NCBI GenBank assembly: GCA_964036155.1
Contig: OZ038422.1
Coordinates: forward strand, 65,991,201-66,055,200
DNA length: 64,000 nt
Direction: 5' to 3'
Source of the DNA: Diploscapter coronatus
Lineage: Eukaryota > Nematoda > Chromadorea > Rhabditida > Rhabditidae
The notes under the pieces are model-generated. The model saw only the letters and a program-made list of their open reading frames with translations, ran no database searches and had not been told where the DNA came from. Shown one piece after another: positions 24,701 through 37,118 of the stretch (its first letter is position 1; every line of letters starts with the position of its first letter). The translations under genes were made by a program, and so were the position numbers.

Positions 24701-27700
24701 TCCGGCTTGCTACCTTGGAAGTCGACTGAGGAAATTGCTTCAGAGACGATGTTCCCTGCCGGATTATCAATTGATGATTGCTGCAGTGAATCAGTCTTCG
24801 GAGAAGAATCTTCATTGATCTTCGGTTGGGACTGTTCACCCTCGAGTTTGGGCATGTCGAATGCTGAACTTGGCTGATCTTGCAGTGAAATGCCGCTGTC
24901 AGTCATAATATTGCTTGAAGGTTGTGGAGCGAAGAGTTCATTCGGCTTATTGGAGCTGGAATCGTCAGGAATTTGCTGGGTTGGTTGATTTGCGCTAGAC
25001 AATGTGCTTGAGATGGCAGAATTAATTTGACTTTCATCGGTTTTTGGTTGATCACTTCCTAAGAGTCCCCCCAGTTGCTTGCTGATCTCTTCTGATTGAC
25101 TCGCTCCTTCATTTCCAAGATGAACAACAGGAATTTCTGTACCCATGTCGCCATTTTGGAACTGGGATTGTAACGCATCAAATGTCGTATCGTTTTTGAT
25201 GGAAGAGAAGTCGAGTTTCGTCGATAATTCGGCTAGTTCGGCTAGAGAAGTGGAAGCATCGATACCTCTCAATGAGTTCTTACCAGAATCCTGAGTGCTA
25301 GGAGCTCCATCGATTTCGGTTTTAACTGGTTCGGCCTCAATGCTTGATTCCTGTTTTACTGAGGAGAAGTCGAGGGAAGTCGAAGTCTCAGCCAGAGAAG
25401 CAAAGGCATCAATTCCTCTCAACGAACTGCTGTCAGAAGTTTTCTGTTGATCGATTTCGTTTTTGATTGGCTCAACATCAATACTTGGTTCTTGTTTGAT
25501 CGAAGAGAAATCAAGTGAAGTCGACGCTTCAGCTAGAGAAGTGAGGGCGTCAATTCCTCTCAACGAGCTGGTATCAGAAGTCTGGGCTCCATCAATTTTT
25601 GGCAGATCATTTTCAGTTCTAATAGGCTCAACTCCAGTACTTGATTCTTGCTTGACGGAGGAGAGGTCGAGAGAATTAGTTGTTTCTGGTAGATCTTTGG
25701 CGGAATCAGTTTTCGGCTGATCCAGTTCACTCTTAAATTGGCTTGTCTCAATGCTCGACTCCTGCTTGGAGGAAGAGAAGTCAAGTGACGAAGTTGTTTC
25801 TAGTTGGGTCTTGAAATCGTCAGCGCATTTCAGTGGACTCGAATCCGTGATTTGCGAAGATTGCTCGTCAACCTTCGGCTTCTCATCATCGAAGATTGAA
25901 GGCATCGCACTGCTTTCTGTCTTTGCGTCGGCGAGTTGCAATGAACTTGGCTCATTGATCGAAGGAAGACGTGAAGTGTCTAACACCTTACTTTTGTATT
26001 CATAATCGTCGTCCTCTGACCAATTACGTTCAAGTTTCGGCATTTTTGGATCGATAGTTGGCAGATCATATTCAGACTTCTTCGGCTCTTGCTCGAGTTT
26101 TGGCAGTTCGGTTTTGGGCAAAGTTGAATCCACTTGAGAAATGTCAATTGACGGAGTGGGCGAAGTTGCAATGATCTCTTCGTTTGCTTCGGCGATCAGT
26201 GCCTCCAATTCTCGTGCGTTCTTCAAGGCCTCTGCTGCTATCGACGTCTTTCTCTTCTCATTGTAATCATCGATGACGTCGGATTTTAGATTATCAGGAA
26301 TTGGCGATACGCGTTCAATGGGGCTCACCGCCATCTCTCGTTGGAAATCTCTTCTCACTTCTAGTGAAGTAAAATCGTTCTGGCTTTCAGGTCTATCGTC
26401 GGACGATTTCGAATCAGCTGGTGTGAACGTTGTCTTCAAATCAGTGACCAGGATATTCGACGAATTGTCCGACAGCAGACTTCTGCTCACTTGAATCGGC
26501 GAAATTTCGATACTGCCATCAGTTGTAGTGGTTCCAAATGGTTTGCACTCCAGCCCCGAATCAGTCGGCTTCTGATCTGCTGATGGCAGATCTTGGGGTT
26601 TATCCGTCGAAATTTCATTTCTTGTTTCGACTGGAGCGATGTCGATTTTGGTCTCTGGAACCGAATCGAATGGTTTTGCGTCTATTCCAGAATCAAACGG
26701 CTTCTGTTCGGTTGAAATTGTGTCTTGTGGTTTGTCAGCGAAGATCTCATTTTTTATCTCTGTTGATATAACCTCTGTGTTGATTTCCTGAGTCGAATCA
26801 AGTGATTTCGGCTCGACTCCGGAATCCAGGGACTTCTGGTCAACTGGTTGAATTTCTTGAGGTTTATCCGCCGCGATTTCACTCTTAAACTCGATCGGAG
26901 TGGCATCAGTTTTAGTTTCTGGAGCAGAATCAACTGGCTTTAATTCAAGTCCGAAATCGAGAGGCTTCTGATCAACTGATTGAATTTCTTGAGACTTGTC
27001 CGTCGCAGTCTCATTTTTAATTTCTGTTGACGGGATATCGCTGCTTTTATTTTCAAGAACAGAATCCAACGGTTTTGAATCAAATCCAGAATCGAGGGGT
27101 TTCTCAGCTGCTGTTTCGCTCTTTACTTCAACCGGCGTTGCCTCAGTTTTGCTTTCGGACGTTTTCGTTTCTTCGGCTTTCTTTTCGAGCGAGAATGAAT
27201 CGTGGAACTTGTCAACGTCGTAGAGATTTGTAAACATCGACTTCTTCTCCCAGGGCCAAGGCTCTCGCGGCTTTTCTTCAGGCGTCGAAACTTCCGATCC
27301 AGATTCGGCTGGAGAAAGTAGTGCCTCCGACCTCAGCCTACTGGATTCATCTGCCTGAGTCGTGTCGACATTGGTTTCGGTTTTCTTCTCCTCTGACGAC
27401 AACCCAAACAATTCGGTTTTGATTTCGGGGATCGGTTCTGGCTTCTTTTCTTCAGTAAGAGTTTCAGGTGCCTTGTCGGTTGAAATCGAAGTGGCATCGG
27501 TTTTCAATTCGTCAGTCGACGATCCAAGGTTCTGGGAGTTTGATTCGAGTGAGGAGATTTCTGTCTTCTTTTCTTCTGTTACTCCAACACTCGACATGTT
27601 GACCTCGATTGGCGAAATTGAAATGTCGGATTTCGGAGCATCCAGAGACGAATCTGTCTTACTTTGCTCATTGCTGATCAATCCCTCCAATTGCTTTTCA

Positions 27701-30700
27701 ATCTCGGTTGTCTGATTTGTGCCTTCATTCCCAAGATGGACGACGGGAATTTCAGCGTCGTCCTTTGAAGCTTGTGTTTGAGTTGTATCTGACGCCGAGT
27801 CTTGTTTGAAGCTTGAGAAATCCAACGAAGTTGATGTTTCTGCCAGCGACATGAATGCATCTATTCCTCGCAGTTGAATGGAGTCTGTTTTCTGTTCATT
27901 AATCAAATTATCAGAAGATGGTTGATCCAATTCGTTGGCCTTTATCGGCTCTACTCCACTTTGGGGTTGAGTAGCGACATCGGCTGTGGATTCTTGCTTA
28001 AGACTAGAGAAGTCCAATGAAGTCGACGTTTCGGCCAATGACGTAAATGCATCAATACCACGCAGAGCACTGCTATCTTCCTGCTTCTCATTGGTCAGGT
28101 TATTGGAGACTGGTTGACTAGCATCGGCACTGGAATCTTGTTTGGACCCAGAAAAATCGAGAGAAGTTGAGGCCTCGGCCAAAGCTGTGAAGGCATCAAT
28201 TCCTTTCATCGAACTGGCGTCGACCGTTGTCGATTCTGAAGCCTTTACCGAGTCTGGGATGGATTGAGTCTGCGACGATTCGACGAAAATAGTGTCCGCT
28301 TTCAGTGCGGAGAAGTCGATGGAGGTTGACGTTCCGGCAAAATGAGTGTAGGCGTCTAATCCTCGTAACAAGCTGCTATCAGTATTAGTGAGTGTACTAT
28401 CGGTTGCTAGCGAAAGAGATTCATCAACCTTCACAGAACCGTCTCCAATTTTCGCTTCTGGCTGCGTGACTCCAGAGTCAGTTGCGGCCAGATTTAGCGA
28501 CGTTTCCTCCTTGCTTATCGATTCCGATTCATCGTCGAATTGTCTGCTGATTCCAGTTGGCCTGACAAATGTTGCACTGCCATAGCTGTCTTGTGGCATG
28601 TCAGTCGTCCTGCTGCCAGGTGAAAACTGCGATTTTGCGACTTCAAGTGAGGCATTCGGTTTGAAGGCGGAAAAGTCGAGAGACGTTGACGATTCAGCAA
28701 ATGCCGTGTACGCATCCAAACCTCGCAAATTACTGTCATCTGTTGGTTGGGCGCTGCTTGTTGTGTCAATCGTCAGCGGTGCGAATTGACTATCAGTATT
28801 CGAAACTGTTGTCCCATTAATTTTCGCCTCAATCGGGCTGATTTCGATCTTATTCTCCGACGACCCTAGGAATTCCGTTTTGACTTCGGTTGAAGTAATA
28901 CTTGGCGTCGTTGGTTCTTGGGAAATTGCTGACTTGCTCTGGTCGACGACTGGTTCAGGTTTCTTTTCTTCAGGCATTTTCTCCCTTTGCATCACCAATA
29001 TGTCCACGTTTTCATCGTTCTGATTCTGCGACTCGTCTACGCACATGTTGACTGAAATAGGTGAAATCCCTGGTTTCGATCCAATTGTGATCGGCTCAGA
29101 CAGCTTCGATGAATCAACTTGTGACTGTTGCTGTTGAAACGAGGACTCAGTTGACTTTTGCTCGTTGACTGAGTCTGATTGTTTGACTTCTTGGGCATTT
29201 GTTGTCGACTCGAATGACTTCTGATCAGTCGACGAAATTTCGGTCTTTACTTCGGTCTGTGAAGTTGTGGTCTGATTTGATTCTTGAATGGAGCTGGCAG
29301 GCTTTTGTTCAGTCGACATAACTTCATTCTTGACCTCAGATTGCGAGGTTGTGGTTGAAGTTTGGCTCGATTCTTGAGTTGAACTGACTTGTTTCTGCTC
29401 TGTGGTTGAGGCTGCTGATGCTGGTTGCTGAGGCTCTCTCGGAGTTCTGCCATCAATAGTTTTCAGTGGTATTTCCTGAGGTTCTTTCGGCTTCTTATCG
29501 TCGGAAAGGCTGAGCGATTTGTCGTCCAGAACAACGACCTTGACTGTTTCGGCGAAGGTGACGGTTTTCGGAGCGATCTCTTGATCAGCGGATGCACTCT
29601 CTGAAAATTTCAATTTGAAAAGTTATCTCAATAAATTTGAAAATCTAGAATATGTTGACATCTTGGCACAAAATTGTGTAAGCAAAGATAATTTCGTGGC
29701 ATGAAAAGTTTTAGATCAATTGTTATTTTTACTTCATTCGATGTGATGTTGTCAGAGATTTCGAAACTCAATTCTGAACTCTGACTAAATTCCTAACGAT
29801 TTTGAGTTAAAATCAAATTAAACTCAGAATTTTATCAAATACTTGTAGAATTTGAGTTTGATTTTGAAAAAAAGTCTTCTCAAGTTATGAAATTTTCGAC
29901 CTTCCGAAATGCATGAGGAAGATGTCTCGAGATTCTCAAATTCATAATACCAACCTGGTTTCTTTTCGAGAGCTGATGTATCCGGCTTTGGGGTCGATGG
30001 AGCAGCGACATTTTCTGGTTGGGTTCCTTCACTGGCGCTCACACGAATAATTTCAATATCGATAGTCGTCGATACTTCCGGCAGCGCTGTTTGTTGCTGA
30101 AATCAATTGACGTTGAAACTTTATGCGACTTTTCTTTTTAGTTTTGGCAAATTCCGAATCATATATTCGTTCTTTGATCAGAAGTGAGATTGATGTCTTG
30201 TTTGTCGCAATCTAATGGCAGTGCGTTTTTGTCACACAGCTATCATATACATTTTTACAAATACGAACTCATCTTCAAAACTTGGCACAGATGCACTTTT
30301 GTTTTACTCTTGACTTTCAATCTAGGAAACTATAACTTCTTTGAAACATGAGCATCTGTGAGAAAATCAATATTGAGAGAAAGATGCATAGATATTTCTT
30401 ATTGCAACAATAACTTCGCTTTTTCCTTTAAACATAAAAATTTACGATGATCCTCGGATAAGTTTACGCCTAATTTCTGATATCTTTCATGAAAAGATGA
30501 AAATGCCGAAAAATGTGGCTAACACATGTTATTTTTATCTCGAGAATGAGAGAACATTTCATAAGCAACTGTCAGAAGAAATGGAAACTGCGAGCAATAA
30601 ATTATGCTGCTTATTGATCAAATTTGTGAAAAATAATATGAATCTTCAACAGTTAGAAAGCATAGTCTCAGATTGAAAGCTCACCTGAAGATCAATAAGG

Positions 30701-31203
30701 TCTAATTTTAGATGCAGTTTAGAAATGAATATGCACTTGCTAGCTAATTCTCACAAATTCTGCCAAAGCAATGTGGGTATTCAGTAATTTTAACAGATTT
30801 TAACATATCTCCTAAACAAAATAAAAGTGCATCTTCAGATCACTATTTCCTAAAAAGGAAATGATTCAGAGAAGTGAAGAACGACAAAATTCTGCGCCTA
30901 TTGATTACAATGTGTACAAAAGCTCCTTCAAAATAATGCATAATTGCGACATTTAAAAATATTCTACAAAACCAAAGTACATCCTCACAGCTCAATATCG
31001 CTAAATTTAGATGTTTCGCACAATTAAAGAAGAGCAGATCGAACGATAAAAGTGAATGAACACGATATGAACATTTCAAGAAGAAAATCAGAAAAAGTAA
31101 ATAACAAGTCTACCTGCACAGTAAACTGTCCTGACGCCGAATTGCTCGAGTCTGTCTCGTACTGGCTGACGGTGCTGAAGGTGTCCGAGGCGACGTCCGA
31201 CAT
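21763..31203 (-). CDS. Giant-exon, repeat-rich disordered protein (about 2,500 residues)
   Basis: Five exons join in phase: 31114-31203, 29955-30096, 22818-29600, 21928-22290 and 21763-21878. The third exon is 6,783 nt with no stop, against about 100-200 nt for most exons nearby. It encodes a Ser/Thr/Glu/Lys/Pro/Gln-rich, presumably disordered chain. Its repeats are: an LRGIDAFTSLAETSTSLDFS type (8 full, 3 worn copies), a QKPLDSG..KPLDSVPETKT type (about 5 copies of roughly 41 residues, 26530-27135), an EIPVVHLGNEG..KQLGGL type (3 copies), and several ISPIxV motifs. The last exons give an acidic Pro/Ser-rich stretch and a short helix likely to be a coiled coil (EIERAMEKSMNDTKNLLGEI), ending EDLARR. 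The start MSDVASDTFSTVSQYETDSS follows a GA-rich sense-strand promoter. I do not recognise the protein; scaffold or structural roles are guesses. Confidence 0.8.
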
Positions 31204-32636
31204 GTTGGTCGTAAAGTCGGCTTTGGGTCAGCCCGAATCACCCAAAATCCGAGGGCAATCAATCGGAATCAGCCGGAATTCACCCCTGTGTGTGAATCTG
31301 TCGATGCTGTCGATGCTCTTGTTGCTCTAATTCCTCGCACTGCTTGACAACTCGCCTCCCTCTCTTTCAAAAATCTTCCTTTCCCTCGGCAGCTTTTTCT
31401 CTCATTATCACTGTGTTTCAAGCCTCTTCGTCTTTCGCTCTATATCTAACAACTCTGTCTATCGCTTTACACTCATCATTTTATCTGCCCGCACAGCTCT
31501 GTCTTGGCTGATTGCTAAAGAGAGAGCAGCTCTCGTTTGGTGTGGATCAAAGCATGATGCAAGCAAAAGGCCCATATCCATGCAGTCCAATCAGAGGAAT
31601 GGGTTATTGATCGGGTCAAGCGGACATTAAATTTCCAGTGCATGTGTTAAATTATAGTAAAATAAAATTGTCTCAAACTTTTCATTTCAAGACTAATGAT
31701 ATTGTGAATGACCGATAGCTTGAGACGAAATAAATGATCCGCAAATTCGAATTTGCAAAGTGCGAATTACGTATTTACAAATAGTCGTCTAACTCATTCT
31801 TTGAATATATGACGCAATAGCGTAAAGTCTGATGCAAACAACGGACTAATTACCGCGCAACACGAAGTTCAGTATCATTTACTTAGTTTCAAGTAATCGG
31901 TTCATTAACGATAATAAGATCTATTAAATTTGGTATAATTTACTAGCTGTCATAATCGAGGCTTCTATAAAAAGATATAGAGGAACGATAGTTGAGCATT
32001 GAAAATCTACTATAATCCCATTGTTTAGATGGCTTGAAAACTTTGAGAATATCAAAACATTGAATATTGCTAAATTGAAATTCAGAAATAGGTTTTTTGA
32101 AATAAATTTTTCTTATAATTCTCGTTCACATGTGTGGTAAAATTATCAATTTATCAAATCACATTTGATGTGCAGTAGCAATTTCTGACGTTTCCTTCCA
32201 AATGGAATAAATCACATCTCTGCCATTGAGTTGTACAAATGCCACGAAAAAACGTTTGACAATCGTAAAGCTTAGGGGATTTTATCGATACTTTCATCAA
32301 ACGAATAAATATTGCGAGAAGAATGGCCGGAAACGAATGACTTTGAATATCATCGGTTTACTGCGGAAGAAAAGATTTAAAAATCAGCTTTACTTTTCTG
32401 AACTCAAAATTTCGAAAATCGATATTTTAAATTTTCCACAAAAATGCAAAGACGACAAAAGAAATATTCTTTTCCATTTCTCTCAAATACCGTAATTCTC
32501 TCTTCTTTTCATTCACTTTTCTTCTCTCTTCTTCCATTATCATTTGGGCGCAGTTTACATTCATTTTCACTGCGATTTCGATATTTTTCAATTTTTCTCG
32601 CTTTTCTTCAGAAATATTCTATTTTTCAGGTAAAAG
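31204..32636. other. Divergent promoter region (giant-exon gene / llph)
   Basis: The 1.4 kb between the two starts contains pyrimidine-rich tracts at 31360-31500 (GA-rich on the sense strand of the minus gene) and 32490-32545 (upstream of llph). Both resemble nematode core-promoter composition. No RNA gene or further coding exon was seen; open frames at 31052-31330 and 32226-32495 look accidental. Confidence 0.5.
32627..32629 (+). promoter_or_regulatory. Candidate SL trans-splice acceptor upstream of llph
   Basis: A strong acceptor (atttttcag) ends 7 bases before the llph ATG with no coding exon upstream, the arrangement typical of spliced-leader addition. A 5' UTR intron is the alternative. 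Confidence 0.5.
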
Positions 32637-33603
32637 ATGGCGAAAAGTCTTCGATCGAAGTTCAAGAGAAAGATGCGCGCGATTGCCAGAGTCAAGAAGG
32701 CACCGAAGGAAGCAGCCAGGCTGAATGAGGCCGTCAAACGCAGGGACCAATTCGATTCTACGCCGCAGTCTGGTAAGTTTAGTTTTGATTTAAACAATTT
32801 TTTATAATAGCAGTTCAATTAAATTTAGGAAAGTTATAGTAACAATGAGTAAAAAATTGAAATATTCTCAGACAAAAACTGAAAGGAAAGATGAATTTAC
32901 GCCCAAAATTTGAAAATTTTGAATTTTGGTAATCAAAAGATGTATAATTTTTCAGTTGCCGACAAAACAACGTCCGTACAGGCTCAAGAAGCCAAGGCGA
33001 ATCAAGGAATCGAAACGGTTGGTTTGATTTCTCTTCGACGATATAAATTATCTTTTTCCTAAGTTTACTATTAATTATCGCGAAAAACTTCGAAATTATA
33101 AACTTTGTGTAAAGCAAGCATATGAATAAAAAAAACTAAAAATTATTTTGCTTTTCCAAACAGATATCAACGACTCATTGCCATTGAGTTTCAGTGGGAT
33201 ATATGAATTCAATGAAACACTCAAAGAATATTTCAGATGGAAACGGACCAGCCTGCGTCGAAAGCGACGATCAACCTGCGGACGATGAAGACAGCCGACG
33301 GAAAGTTCCCCAGTTGGATGAATCAGAGGCGAGGCGATTTACCCTATGTTATTTTTAGTTTTACAAAATTTTACATTTTTACGATTTTCTTGAAAATTAT
33401 ACTTAAATTGGAGGAGAAATAACGCTCGAAAATGAAGGAATGATTGGTAAATTTTCCACGAAACTTTTTCGTGACGTTACTTTTCTTTTAAGGTTTTTAT
33501 TTTTAATTCTTCCATTTTTAGACAACGCAAAAAGTACTCGCAAAAGAAGAAGAAATCGAAGACGCAGCAGGGCAAGAAGAAGAAGGGAATCAAGGTTTTC
33601 TAA
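32637..33603 (+). CDS. llph: LLPH-family (LAPS18-like) small nucleolar protein
   Basis: Exons 32637-32772, 32956-33017, 33237-33328 and 33532-33603 encode about 120 residues. The N-terminus MAKSLRSKFKRKMRAIARVK, then APKEAARL, and the C-terminal PSWMNQRQRKKYSQKKKK are hallmarks of the LLPH family (human MAKSLRSKWKRKMR.., ..WMNQRQRKR). It is a very basic nucleolar/nuclear protein linked to ribosome biogenesis in yeast and mammals. The third intron must use a GC donor (AG|GCGAGG at 33329) to give the conserved WMNQRQR junction. The nearest GT donor would insert residues not found in the family. Start choice is supported by the family N-terminus and the adjoining acceptor. Confidence 0.9.
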
Positions 33604-33985
33604 TTTTTCCTTTGATCAAAACTCGAAGAAAAAATCTAAAAATTTTACTTGTTCTTGTTGATTTGTTGATTCAATATAAATTTTACGTTTTTTCAAGTTT
33701 ACGAATTCATACACTTTCAAGGAGCTTTTTGTTTATTAGAAGCAAAGAAAGAAATCGAGAAAGATAATTATTCGTCAAGATTTTCGAAGAGCAAAAGATT
33801 TAGAACACTGATGAGAGATAGTGGGAGTTAGAGAGAGAAAGAGGTGGAGAAATAGCGAGGGATGCAGTGAAGTTAGAGAAGGAGACAGTGCATCTGGTGT
33901 AATGTGAGAGAGCAGAAGCCCAAGGAGTAAGAATAGAAAGAACAGACATTGACTAACCCAAGCTATCTAAATCGATTCGATTGCA
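33604..33985. other. Purine-rich intergenic stretch
   Basis: 382 bases separate llph from the next gene. The part at 33790-33930 is strongly purine-rich (GAGAG, GGAGA runs) on the plus strand and is a likely core promoter. No coding signal was seen. Confidence 0.45.
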
Positions 33986-34547
33986 ATGGTTCCGAGGCAG
34001 ATTTTGATATTTTTAGTAATTTTTGTACTCGGTACCAAAGCCTTCTTCACCATCGTTGAACATCAAGCTACAGGTGGATACTGTATTTCTCATTTTTACC
34101 TTTTTTCATTGAATAAAAATTCGAAGTATTCTTGAAAGAAAAATCTATTTCTGATCAGCGATAAGATAGTTTTGAATTTTTCAAGTTTTCGAATCCGAAA
34201 TTTTAGTTACACTTCATAGCTGGTTTTGAAAATATGTAATTTTCGAGAAGGAAATTTCTTAGAGTAGAAAAGATATTTCCAGACCCAGTTTGCATCGAGG
34301 CTGATTGTGACGAGGATGAATTGTGTGTCGTAGATGGGAATGGGGGTGGAATGTGCGTTTCGAGAAATTTGTGAGGTCAAAAAATTGATCCTAATTTTTC
34401 GCAAAAATTTTAGCGCCCTCCACAAAGGAGCATATCTAAAAGAGAAGACCGGAGCTCACAGGCAGGATGAAAGTAAGTATTTTAAAGTGAGTTATTTTGT
34501 ACAAGGAATTTTTAGCTCCCCAAAATTACCCCCACGAAATGCTGTAA
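33986..34547 (+). CDS. Small secreted protein with testican-like cysteine half-domain
   Basis: Four exons (33986-34073, 34283-34370, 34414-34472, 34516-34547) give 88 residues. Residues 3-24 (PRQILIFLVIFVLGTKAF) form a signal peptide. The second exon encodes VCIEADCDEDELCVVDG then GGGMCVSR. The cysteine spacing C-x4-C-x5-C-x9-C followed by VSR equals that at the start of the follistatin-like domain of testican/SPOCK proteins. The rest of that domain is absent. The 3' end is uncertain. A 43-nt intron gives ..DETPQNYPHEML and stop. Retaining that intron, which lacks a stop in frame, would extend the protein well past this point. Function unknown; extracellular. Confidence 0.55.
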
Positions 34548-35449
34548 TCGAAAGGAAACTCACTTCGACGCCACTTTCATCTGTGATTCGTTGTCACTGC
34601 CTTAGAAGTTATAATTTGATTTTGGTTCGAATAAATTTTGTTTTTCTCCTCGAAATCCTTTCCACATATTCATTTTTCACGATTTTTCCTGTGAAGATAG
34701 ATTAAAAAAAATGAAAAAATGTGAAGAGTCATACTTCTGAATTTCGTGATCAGGAAATTTAAAAATCAGATTCTGAGTTCAAAATTTTCACAATTTCGAA
34801 TTGCGTACTTTTATGATTGTGAAAAAGCAGATGCAATTTACCAGCAATATTCCATTTATCCGCTCGTTTCCGTTGCTAGGCAGCATCCCATTCATTTCTG
34901 CCAGTGCATCTTTCCGCCCTATCCACTATCTAAAGGAGCAGATGCGTAGATCCAAAACGGGTCATTTAACTATTTTTCCCACCCTTTTTCGAATCGATAT
35001 TCGAAAATATTCAAATCCTCGATCATTCTCTCCGAAAATTATCGTAATTTGTCACTTTTCCTTGAAAAATTCGTTATTTTCGAAAACTTTAACGAATTTC
35101 AAGGTTTCGAAAGTCAAAGTTAAATTTCCAATCACTCTTCATGAGTATTTCCAGAAAAACCACTTGCGAAAATAAAAAAAAAAGCGGCGAGCAAACGTAA
35201 TTTCACATTTCTTTCATTTTGCTTTCCCGCATTACGTATTTTTCGATTTTGAAAAAAAATTCAAATCGTTTTCTCCGAATTTCTCGATTTTTCGTTGTTT
35301 CTCCCGGTAATTGGCCTAATTATCGTTAATTAGGTTATTAGAAGAGTTGATTACTTTTGCAAGTCACAATCTCAACCTTCTTTTCTCGTTTCGTGGATTT
35401 TTCGAACTTTCGTCAATTTCTTGATTTTAGCGTTCAAGTCATCATAAAA
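34548..35449. other. Intergenic region upstream of the PC4 gene
   Basis: About 0.9 kb. Overlapping open frames at 34746-34949 and 34801-35175 have no recognisable content. An acceptor-like ttgattttag ends at 35430, 20 bases before the PC4 start, and could receive a spliced leader. Nothing else was seen. Confidence 0.45.
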
Positions 35450-36336
35450 ATGGGTTCGTCCGACGACAGCAGCGATGAGTCGGTCAAGGAACAAAAGAAA
35501 CAGACCAAGGTTAGGGTTAATTTTCGAGATTTTGAAAAAAAATCCTTCAAAGGTTTTTCCTCCAGAATTTCTTATTTTTCCTAGCACATTCTGGTACAAA
35601 ATTGACGAATTCAAGAAATTTGACTAAAAAATCCTTAAAAAAAACGCATTTTAGAAGCGTCCGGTGAAGGATGAGTCTGACGATTCTGGCGAGACTTCGG
35701 ACACGAGCGACTCCGCGCCCGCCCCCGCTCCCAAGAAGGCCAAGTCGAACGACAAGGGAAGCGGCAAGGACAAGGCTGCTGGATCCGGCAAGAGCAACGT
35801 CAGGAAGCAGGTCAACAGCGAGGGACAGACGGTGCGCGTTTGAAATAGAGAAACGGGACCGAGTTTTCTGGGAATTTCACAAAATCTGGGATGAAGATTT
35901 CTAAACAAAGAAAAATCTCTATACTTTCGAGAAACCTCGAAAACTTAAACTTTCACTCGGTGAATCAGAAGAAATTGAAGGGATTTGGAAAAAAAAAACC
36001 AATTTAATTTTACAGATGCTGGAACTCGGCAGCAACAAATTCGTGACGGTGGGCGAGTTCAAGGGCAAGAAACTGATCCAGATTCGCGAGTACTACCTCG
36101 ATAAGGTGAAAAATCATCCGAAAGAAAGCGATTTTGGGCAAATTCTCTAAATTTTTTTTTTTTTTTTTTGCATTTTTCAGGAATTTTTAAATGATTTTAT
36201 TTGCAAAATAAAAGAAAAAATCACAAATCTGCAGGGCTCTGGCGAACTGAAGCCGGGCAAGAAAGGGATCGCTCTGTCGCGCGAGCAGTACGACCAGCTG
36301 AAGGGTATGATTGGGGAGATCGATGGGATGCTCTGA
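35450..36336 (+). CDS. sub1: PC4/SUB1 transcriptional coactivator p15 homologue
   Basis: Exons 35450-35509, 35655-35831, 36016-36105 and 36235-36336 encode about 142 residues. The first half is Ser/Asp/Lys-rich (GSSDDSSDESV, SDDSGETSDTSDSAPAPAPK), the casein-kinase-II-type regulatory region seen in PC4. The second half is the single-stranded-DNA-binding domain: KFVTVGEFKGKKLIQIREYY, then GELKPGKKGIALSREQYDQL and the terminal IGEIDGML. Human PC4 has ..YVSVRDFKGKVLIDIREYW..EMKPGRKGISL... The protein binds melted promoter DNA and aids RNA polymerase II transcription. The last intron holds an earlier acceptor (tttttcag at 36180) that would lead to an in-frame stop. The used acceptor ctgcag at 36234 restores GSGELKPGKKG. 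Confidence 0.93.
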
Positions 36337-37118
36337 ATTCCCTGGGTAAGATTCAATTTTCGAAAGAAAAAAATGCAAACTAAATCGAAAGTTGTCTTGT
36401 TCAGTTGAACGAGATATGCCATTGAACGTTCATTATTATTTTGGTTTTACCGAAAAATAGAACCATAACTAATTCAGAGTCCAGGCCATTCTAAACTGCA
36501 ACAACACACATGAAACCGCGTGTTCGTTCTAATGAAGAATATTCATAGCCAGCCATTCAATTTGATAAGCATTTCCTGAAAAGAATATTCCAATCTTTGA
36601 AACTTATTTGTAAATTTCGATTCGCCATTCAAATCTGAGAATTTTAGATCAAGACTATTTTCTTACAAATACGTTTCAAAATTAAGAGAACAAGAAAGAA
36701 TACCTTTTACACATTTTTAATTGTAGACTCGTATCGCTCTGAAAGAAAATTCGAATGCTTATCACTTTGAATACTTGGCTGAATATTTTTCTAATTCCTG
36801 ATACTCTTCACCATTTTATTTATTCTGATTCCCGTTTAAACCTCTAGCCGGTACTGTCTACTTTATCTTCCTTCCAGTTTGAAAAGGTTCGATTTATTTT
36901 TTCTTGCTCTTTGCTTCTTTGCCTCGCTTATTTTTGGTTCACTTTCCAGTATCTCTCCGCTTTATTTGATGCCCTTTTCCATCATAAATTATTACGGTTA
37001 GTTTGAAATAAATTGGACGGTGTTTTGTTCGATTTTCTTTTTGAAAGATGAGCGTTTTGAAGCGCCCTAGTATCTCTGGAAAATTATGAATATTTCGCTA
37101 AAATTGCATTTCAGAAGA
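36337..37118. other. Intergenic region between PC4 and pis-1
   Basis: 0.8 kb of AT-rich sequence. An AATAAA at about 37005 is too far from the PC4 stop to assign with confidence. A tttcag acceptor ends at 37114, 4 bases before the pis-1 ATG. Confidence 0.45.
37112..37114 (+). promoter_or_regulatory. Candidate SL trans-splice acceptor upstream of pis-1
   Basis: gcatttcag is followed after four bases by the pis-1 ATG. This close spacing is typical of trans-spliced nematode starts. Confidence 0.5.

Noticed and set aside
22873..28789. Many plus-strand open frames of 60-120 codons opposite the giant exon
   Set aside because: They mirror the repetitive, stop-poor minus-strand coding sequence. The minus frame is open for 2,260 codons and splices in phase at both ends.
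34334..34705. 123-codon frame across the small secreted gene
   Set aside because: It arises by reading through two good introns in another register; kept only as a possible retained-intron extension.
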